This document shows, piece after piece, positions 24,401 through 32,452 of a DNA stretch of 64,000 nt. The DNA is from Megalobrama amblycephala. Lineage: Eukaryota > Chordata > Actinopteri > Cypriniformes > Xenocyprididae. Made by a program: the position numbers and the translations under genes. The stretch lies in NCBI RefSeq assembly GCF_018812025.1, contig NC_063049.1, positions 36,585,447 through 36,649,446 on the forward strand, read 5' to 3'. Under the pieces are notes generated by a model. It worked only from the letters and a program-made list of their open reading frames with translations. It had not been told where the DNA came from and did no database searches. The first letter of the stretch is position 1; each line of letters starts with the position of its first letter.

Positions 24401-27400
24401 TATCTATAAAATGTCGCAATTATTTTTGGCAGAAACCATCTTCCATAGAATACTGCAAAAAAGTACTGTAGACTAAAGAGTACTGAATTTCCACTCAGCC
24501 ACAATGTAAATTTAAAAGGACATTATGCAAACTTTAAATTATATGTATATTTAAACAGTGTAAAGTAACAATACGGTATTGAAATAGGGTAGGGTATATG
24601 AAATAGCGATAGGTATACAATCTATTTTCTACTCTGAGCTAGATCATATTATACTATGTTATCTTATGTATTAATAACAATTATTGTACGTTATTCTTAT
24701 ATGCTTAGCTTACATACAAATTGCAGTTGGCCTATAGTACATTACAACCCTAAATGCATGATGTAACTCTCTCAAAACTCGTAACTGCTTGTTATAAAGT
24801 CAGAATTGTGAGTTTTTCACAGAATGGCGAGGTTATTTCTCACAATTCTGACTTTATAACGCAACTGTAAATATCTTGTAATTCTGATCTGCAAGATGTC
24901 ACAATTATTTTTTAGTATTCTGTGGCAGAAACAAACTTCCATACACTGCAAAGAGTCCAACTGGCCTATAGTACATGACAACCCTAAATGCACGGTGTAA
25001 CTCTCTCAAAACATTTTTTTTTGAAAAACATGGGCGCTTTCTCTCCCAAAGGTGTTAAGGAAACCTGAGAGTCAGGACATGATTTTCTTTCCTACAGGAT
25101 TAGCTTTACATAAAATAAAACAATGTAGGCAGTAGAAAACTGATCCACTATTAGGTTATAATCACATAATCTGACAATTAAAAATCTTCTGATAACCTCT
25201 GCTAGGCTACAAACAGTCCAAAAACCCTACAGGAATACAAAAATGACCCACCACACTACAGGGAGTTTGCACTTTCTCTTGAATGCAGTGAAATACCATC
25301 AATCATGGTACAAAAGCTTTCAAGGTCAGAGGGAAGATGAGACCCAATATTTGTCTATGCATGCATGAATACCATTCCAGTGCCCGGAAAGTCAGCGAGG
25401 TAGAGTTTAAAAAGAGAAACCTTACTGCAGTGCTAGTTTGGTGTCATGATCTGTTGAGTTAATGCAATAGATCAAACAAGGTCTCGACAAACCGGGAGAC
25501 CTTTTGACTCTTTTTTCCACAATAATTCTCACCATGGGAACAGTGTCATGTAACTTGTTGATACTCTTGGGCACAGAATGTTTGACTAAGTCAAAGAAAA
25601 TATTGAGACATGCCCTTTTATGTCATTGGACATTTATGTGCAAGGCTAAGATGTTGCATGGTAAAAGCATGCATTTCGGAATCAATATAAGAGATATTAA
25701 AAGGGGACAGATAAATTAATGGGAAAAATCACAATATGATAATTTTAGGAAAGGAAGTCCTGCCCTTTATTTAAAACGTCACATTGCCTTATTTGGTAAA
25801 ATATTAGCTGGTCTTATTACTCAATAACATGCATTCTCATTAGCTGGACAGACCTAAATAATTTAGGGTTCATTTTAGCCACATGATACCATGTTTTGAA
25901 ATATGAAACATAAGCTTAAGCAACAGTTTCTGATATTTCTGTCTTTCCACATTCAAGTAGATACGACCTGTACTTGCATGCCTATTGCGATAGAAAATAG
26001 CTGCCAGGGGGTGTTAACATGGCTGCCAAATACACTGACTTGCCTTACTTTGGTTATTTGGAACTTTGGTTATTTTTTCATATGCTTTAAGATTCGATAC
26101 AGATGGCTGTAGGCAGACATTAACACACACACATGCTTTTAAAGGTTCATAAATGAGATGACATAATGCACTAAAACGCAATGTCCTTCCATAATTTTTT
26201 AATCCCTGCAGAAGTGATTAGCTGACTTTGGCCTGGAAGAAAAATATGATCCTGCCACAAAGAAGTCTCATTCTGCAGTTCAGAACACAAGAGAAAATAT
26301 GACAGCAAAGGTTTGTTGATAATACTGGAAGTACAGCCCATGAGTTATTTATTCTGACGTTAATCTTGTGTGTTTTGCATGCAAAACCCATCCAGCGTTA
26401 AAAACTACTCAACCATGCTATGTTGCTATAAGTGATAAACAGCCCAGAAGGCATTTGCGATATGTGATCTTAATACAGTTCCTTTATGATCTGACAAGGA
26501 GACAAAGAACAATGTCAGAACATGCTTTGACTCAACCCTATTGCTGAGCTGGTTTGTAATGAAAGCAAACCAATGATGTCATCTCACGAAGAGTCATTGT
26601 GGAACTTTTGATACATGGCATGCATGACGAGCAGGCCCAGACAGAATCAGCTTGCTTTTTTTCTCTCTTTCTGTTTTTTCATTGTATATGCTGATTTTAA
26701 GGGAAAATCATTTGGAATTATTTATCAAATTAACCCAATATGCAAAATGTGAGTATGTGAAGAACTTAATGCATGAACTTAACTTAGTTCTGTGGTAATC
26801 TACTGAATTTTCTGTGGAGTTTGGTGGGAACAAATTCCATGTGGGCCTGATGATAATTCTCACTGAACAGCTGGCTTAAGGCGCCTACACACGAGGGAAG
26901 CATTTGATGTATAGGATTGTTAAAATATGTTTTAAGGGCAGAGCGGTATAAAGTTTCTGAGAAATAGTACTTCACTACTTGTATTATTTTGGGGAATCTG
27001 TTCTTTACTTGAGTTAACCAAATATAATTTACATGAAAAAAAAAATACTTTTTTACTCCATTACAAGTTCATGTAGTCTTAAATGTACAAAGCACATTAT
27101 GTCATACACAGTGCTGGGTAGTAACTGATTACATGTAATCTGGATTAAGCAATTAGATTCCAAAAATGTTGTATTGGTAATTATATTATATTACTTATAA
27201 AATGCTCATAATTAAATTGCAGTTACTTTTTTTTATAGATTACATGATTACATGGTATCCATACAATGGCAGTAAATCATTCATAATCCCTAATTCTGCT
27301 TTTTACTCTTAAAGGGTTAGTTCACCCAAAAATGAAAATTCTGTAATTTATTACTCCACCCTCATGTTCTACACCCGTAAGACCTTCGTTCATCTTCTGA

Positions 27401-30400
27401 ACACAAATCAAGATATTTTTGATGAAATCCGATGGCTCAGTGAGGCCTCCATCGCCAGCAATGTCACTGAACCTCTCAAGATCCAGAAAGGTACTAAAGA
27501 GATATTTAAAACAGTTCATGTGACTCAACCTTAATATTATAAAGCAACGAGAATACTTTTTGTGCGCCAAAAAAACAAAATAATGACTTTTCAACAATAT
27601 CTAGTGATGGGTGATTTCAAAACACTGCTTCATGAAGCTTTACGAATCTTTTGTTTCAAATCCGTGGTTCAGATCACGTAAACGAAGCCTCGTTTACTGA
27701 AATCACGTGAGTTTGATGCTCCGAACCACTGATTCGAAAAAAAATTCGCAAAACTTTGAAGCTTCATGAAGCAGTGTTTTGAAATCGCCCATCATTAGAT
27801 ATTGTTGAAAAGTCATTATTTTGTTTTTTTGGCACACAAAAAGTATTCTCATCGCTTTATAATATTAATATTGAACCACTGTACTCACATTAACTGTTTT
27901 AAATATGTCTTTAGTACCTTTCTGGATCTTGAGAGGTTTAGTGACATTGCTGGCAATAGAGGCCTCACTGAGCCATCGGATTTCATCAAAAATATCTTAA
28001 TTTGTGTTTCAAAGATGAACAAAGGTCTTACTGGTGTGGAACTACATAAGGGTGAGTAATTACTGATATTATTTTCATTTTTGGGTGAACTAAACCTTTA
28101 AATTTTCCTTTCTAAAACATCCTATTGTGTGTTTAACTTTGACTATATTCACAATATAAAATGGCCATGTAAATGTCATGTAAATAAATTTGTGATGCTT
28201 CTAAATTTGGGTACAAAACCTCTCAATGTATGTGATTAATTATTATGCGAGTTACTAACCACTGATGATATATAACTGTGAAACACTATGTCTTCTTCAT
28301 ATCCAGTGACCTTCTCAAATTATTGATCTGGACAAAAATATTTAAAACCTGGAAAACTATGAATGTGTAATAATGCAGGGATTCCCAAACTTTTTTGACC
28401 TAAAATATTTACTTGGAGACCCCTGAGATTTTAAATTAATTTTTCAATAATTTAACAACACATTTGCATTTGCATGTTCTCTGATGTCGGATAATGGTCA
28501 CATGGACATGCAGGTAAACAAATAAAATATTTATATATTTTTTGTGTTCAATCATTTTATTTTGATTGCTTTTATTTTCAAATAATTTATTCATTTTAAT
28601 TTTATATTTTAATGATTTAATAGCTTTAAATAAGCTCATACCCCCATGCAGTTCTTTCATTAACCCCAATTTGGGGAAACCCTGGCATAATGTAATGCTT
28701 AATGCATTTCATGTTGTTGATAACAAAGAATGGAAAATGTTTTCTTTCTCTTTTATCAAAACTAAGTGATGAACAAGTTAGGTCAAAAGTAATCTAAAAG
28801 TAATCAGAATACATTACCTAAAATGAGTAATCTAGATTAAGTTACTAACTACAAATTTGCAAGAAATCTACCTAGCATTAGTCATACATCACTATACAGT
28901 AACTTAAATATTTCCCAAATGATTTGATAATAAACATTTCATTGTTCTTTATCCTAATGTGACTAAATCAAAAATAAATTTAACTTGCCTTTTATTGGAA
29001 AAGCCACTGAAATTTATTTTAGTGTAGATACTGGTTCCAAAGTTCCAAAAATGACAAAAAAAGCATCATAGCAGGAATCATTATAAGAGCATGAAAGCAT
29101 CATTAAAGTAGTACAGTACTCCAAGCCTTCTAAATCCATTATGAGGCTTTATGTAAGGAAATTTATGTTGTTATTTACTTTCCATTTAAAATCCATCTTA
29201 ACAGCTTAAATGGCCTTTGTTCTTTCATTATACACAAGATCATTTTGGACATTGTATAAATAACTAATTTTGTGCTCATTTTGTTAAAAAGACGATGTTG
29301 AGTAAATTTTGACAGAATGTTCATTTTTGGGTGAACTATCCCTCTCTGATACAGACTTTGAACTAGTTATGTTTTATAACTATTGCTGTAGATGGATGAA
29401 CTTGAGTAAAGTTGTGTACTCAAGTAAAAAATCAGTTTTGATTATTAGTCTAACAAAGCACTATTCAAATGCCTGTAAAATCATCTGCTGCTAATTTTAG
29501 CTGAAAATATTAAGATAACAGGTTTCAGGATATTGCTTTTAGTTTAACATCTGCTGTGTCATACAAAGTATATTTATAAATGTATCACAAAATAGTGATT
29601 TTTGACAGGTTTCTTCATAAAGTTTTTGCATAAAAAATCTACAATAATAAAAATCTCTACTGTCTCTTCTTGTTTTCCAAATTCAGTTTTAAGCAAATTA
29701 AGCTATAATAAAAGGGTTTACTATTTACTTTTTTACTTTCACTCACATTTGACTTTTAATTGAGTAGAATATCTGACATAGCATCCATATTTTAACTTAA
29801 AGGGTTAGTTCACCCAAAAATGAAATTTCTGTCATTAATTATTCACCCTCATGTCGTTCCACACCCGTAAGACCTTCGTTCATCTTCAGTACACAAATGA
29901 AGATATTTTTGATGAAATCCAAGAGGTTTCTGAACCACCCATAGACAGCAACGTCATTGCACCTTTTAAGGTCCAGAAAGGTAGTAAAGACATCATTAAA
30001 ATAGTCCATGTGACTATAGTGGTTCAACCTTTAAGTGACGAGAATCCTTTTTGTGCGCAAAAACAAAACAAAAATAACAACTTTTTTCAACAGTTTCTTC
30101 TCTTCCCTGTCACGCTGTTGACACTGAACACACAGTGCAGCACTTCCAGGTTCTACATCAGCTCATTATTGGCCAGATCCTGCGTCAGCATCACACGCAT
30201 GCGTCGTGCTGCTCACGTGTACAGCGTCGGCCAATACCTCTTGGATTTCATCAAAAATATCTTAATTTGTGTTCCAAATATGAACAAAGGTCTTACGGGT
30301 TTGGAGCAACACGAGGGGGAGTAATTAATGACAGAAATTTAATTTCTAACTAACCCTATCATTCTCCAGTACATTATACACCTCTGTTTAAGGGCAAGAA

Positions 30401-32389
30401 AAAGCTTGAAATCAAGTGGGAATACCTGTACCTGCTTCTCTGACATTCTCATTGGCTCACTGGTTTATGATTTTCGTAAAAACCCTTGCATTCTCCCTCT
30501 ATATGCTCTCATGACATAATATTATTGAAATCAATGTTTTTACAGCATTCTCTGACGCAGTATAAAAGTGTGTAGGCGCCTTTCATCTCAACCCACACAA
30601 GGTTACTCTACATATCTTGGCCTTTTTACACAGTTTGAGCAATACAGCTGCCATATGAACACATTTGAGAATAATGCATTTTTAACCATGTAAGTCTATA
30701 TTTAATGACATCAGTCTTGCATGGAGTAATCTGGAGCAAATGTACAAGGAATGACAGATGCAATTACAGTCTCTGTCGTAGTCCAATCAAGGAAGCACGC
30801 TTCTCCCTGACCTCTACTGATGTTTCACTGAAACTCTAGATATGGCACTTCAACTTTTACAGACCATTCAAAAGTCCCTTAAGGGAGGAGCTCTGTGCAA
30901 TTCTGCGAAGACATTCAACAAATACTGAAATAAGCCATTCGTTTCGAAAAAGGGTCTGACCTCAGGAAAAAGATAGAGCTATCGGCTCAGACAACTCTTC
31001 CTCTAATGACTCATTCAATGAGGCATGACTAAAAGCTGTATATTTAACCCAGAAAGAAAAAAAATTAGTGAGGATTATGTGTCTAGCAGCTTAGGATGGC
31101 TTTGCAGGGTTCAGTAAAATTTTGTGATGAATATTAATGTGAAGTAGCCAGTAATGTCCAAAAAATATACAGAACCAACAACAAACTTTGTGAGGCTAAG
31201 AGTGTTTCTTACATATAAATAAATAGAAAACCCAGCAGAGTGTGTGAATTTACATAACCTTTGTCATATAATATTCAAAACACCGTCAGTTATGTCGTTA
31301 TAGCATAACGAGAATTCATTACATGTTTGTTCATTGAAAAGGTTACTAATAAATCACTGGTTCACAAACTGTCACACCATATCAGAAGCCTGATCTCTGC
31401 ATCGCACCATCTTGAGAATGGAGGTCACGTGGTGAGAGTGGATGTCTCTTTATGTGAGTTTCACAGCCGATACTAGAGTACAACCCCATTATTCACAGAA
31501 GGATCATCACTTACTCTTCCTTCTACATTTTTCAGGACTAAAAAGCATATGTGTCAGACTATTTCAAAATAAATTGAACTACAATTTCTATGCACTGTGC
31601 CAGGTGACAACAGGGGAAAATATAAGTAAATATATAATATGTATATATTTGATATAAAATCCCAATTTTTGCAAAGTAAAAAAAAATATGTAGTGGTAAC
31701 TAGTCATCATGTTTTGGATAAATCATGGTTACATTTTGTCTTAGGATATTATTCTGGTACTCAATCAAGATCATAAACCATACTTAATCACACTGTAGGC
31801 TTCAAAGAAAAGAAGCATCACTTTACAGTAAAAAGGTAAAATCTGCCCAAACATGAAGTAAGTATAGTGTCAAGCAGGCAGATTTTTTATAACATTACCA
31901 TATGCACAAGCCAGAGTTTTGCAGCATTAATATTTCATTCCACCCTTATGTACACCAATCTATTTTTGAAGATCATTTAATTAAAACAAATCCTTTCATC
32001 ATAGCAGCAACAGTGTTGAGTTGAGATTGTGACCTCCAAGCATTCAGAGACGCTAAAGAGATTTATGGAGGATAGAGAGCCAGCATATTGATTGGTGCAG
32101 TTAAGCAGGTCTAAAAGTTCACAATGCATGGACTGCAGCCAAGAAGAACAAAACCCATTTCTTCTGCGTAAGCGGTTTCCATGTGCAACTTATTAAGGAG
32201 CTATGGCACCAAGGGGTGGGTTATAAGAAAATATTAAACTAATAACTAAGTAATCTCATCTCACTGATGTTATATCCCAACCATAATGAGATCTATAATT
32301 GTCTCTGTACCTAAAATCTAAGAATTGTATATTTTGTAAAGAAATTGTTCTAGTCAGGGTCAAAATTTAATAATAATGAAAAAAAAAAA

Positions 32390-32452
<63 letters not shown>

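Larger units (their letters stand above)
27112..28855. mobile_element. AGTGCTGGGTAGTAAC element with two nested insertions
   Basis: The left end GCTGGGTAGTAACTGATTAC and the region ending TAATCTAGATTAAGTTACTA are inverted and degenerate. The interior is split by elements at 27309-28101 and 28376-28684, which explains its large span. Confidence 0.55.

Noticed and set aside
29851..30324. A 157-codon plus-strand open frame, the longest in that region
   Set aside because: It lies wholly inside the AGGGTTAGTTCACCC-family repeat, and the same peptide pieces appear from other copies of that repeat at 5.6, 27.4 and 28.0 kb.
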